NCBI RefSeq assembly: GCF_004122035.1
Contig: NZ_SAXA01000001.1
Coordinates: 248,001-312,000 of the forward strand
From: Ancylomarina salipaludis
GTDB taxonomy: Bacteria; Bacteroidota; Bacteroidia; Bacteroidales; Marinifilaceae
Reading direction: 5' to 3'
Length of the DNA: 64,000 nt
The first letter of the stretch is position 1. Each line of letters begins with the position of its first letter. Below the pieces are notes generated by a model that saw only the letters and a program-made list of their open reading frames with translations, was not told the origin of the DNA and made no database searches. Positions 63,964 through 64,000 of the stretch are shown piece by piece. The position numbers and the translations under genes are program-made.

Positions 63964-64000
63964 TTTTTTACAGTTTTAATCGATTATGGGATAGATCACT
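63964..64000 (-). other. Possible end of the upstream oxidoreductase subunit gene
   Basis: Two minus-strand frames are open from the window edge until a stop close to the ATG at 63963, so this may be the tail of a beta subunit. At most 12 residues are visible and neither can be identified. Confidence 0.25.

Overview
The window reads as ordinary chromosome of a member of the Bacteroidota. It is AT-rich, and start codons mostly lack a strong Shine-Dalgarno sequence. Many genes are preceded by the Bacteroidota -7 element TAnnTTTG, twice with a TTG exactly 19 nt upstream. The gene content is also typical: DUF3127, SpmA-SpmB fusion, PD40/SPOR protein, TonB-dependent receptor with regulatory-like domain, DUF6249, peptidase M64, split 5'-nucleotidase and MutS2. 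A marine or anaerobic lineage such as Marinilabiliales fits, but that is inference. I saw no rRNA, tRNA, CRISPR array, transposase or prophage gene.

Layout. 0-8.6 kb: two small membrane paralogues, an aldehyde dehydrogenase divergent from an XRE/S24 regulator, an EamA exporter convergent with a zinc CDF transporter, a two-gene 5'-nucleotidase and DNA polymerase IV. 8.7-13.8 kb: MATE transporter, MnmD tRNA methyltransferase, three peptidyl-prolyl isomerases and a DUF3127 protein with an SSB-like tail. 13.8-18.4 kb: ECF sigma factor with a membrane partner, DUF6249 protein, M64 peptidase, YbdG-type mechanosensitive channel. 18.4-22.8 kb: TM2 protein, then a tight operon of a LolA-like protein, an exported YidD homologue and two TPR/PGSG membrane proteins, then a SemiSWEET-like protein and a chalcone-isomerase-like protein. 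22.9-29.5 kb: KAS III-like enzyme, a membrane-anchored reductive-dehalogenase homologue, an SSS symporter, RecR and a 2-oxo acid dehydrogenase E2.

29.7-46 kb: a PD40 protein with three SPOR-like repeats, GNAT, S4 protein, an SpmAB fusion in an operon with a giant 16-repeat TPR-like protein, a NACHT-type NTPase, a LytTR response regulator, RecQ and a second nucleoside-gate transporter. 46-64 kb: MutS2, a TPR gene split by an in-frame TAG, an AGCS symporter with a large insert, an OB-fold lipoprotein, a TonB-dependent receptor, aquaporin Z, a catalytic/non-catalytic M16 peptidase pair, a PAP2 phosphatase with an LTA-synthase-like enzyme, a 41-bp tandem repeat array, a STAS-like protein and the gamma subunit of a 2-oxoacid:ferredoxin oxidoreductase.

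Most units are housekeeping or envelope functions. The least explained parts are the exported-YidD operon, the self-anchored reductive-dehalogenase homologue, the lone NACHT protein, the 16-repeat protein beside SpmAB, the AGCS insert and the 41-bp repeats. Similarity calls were made by reading motifs; no database search was run.
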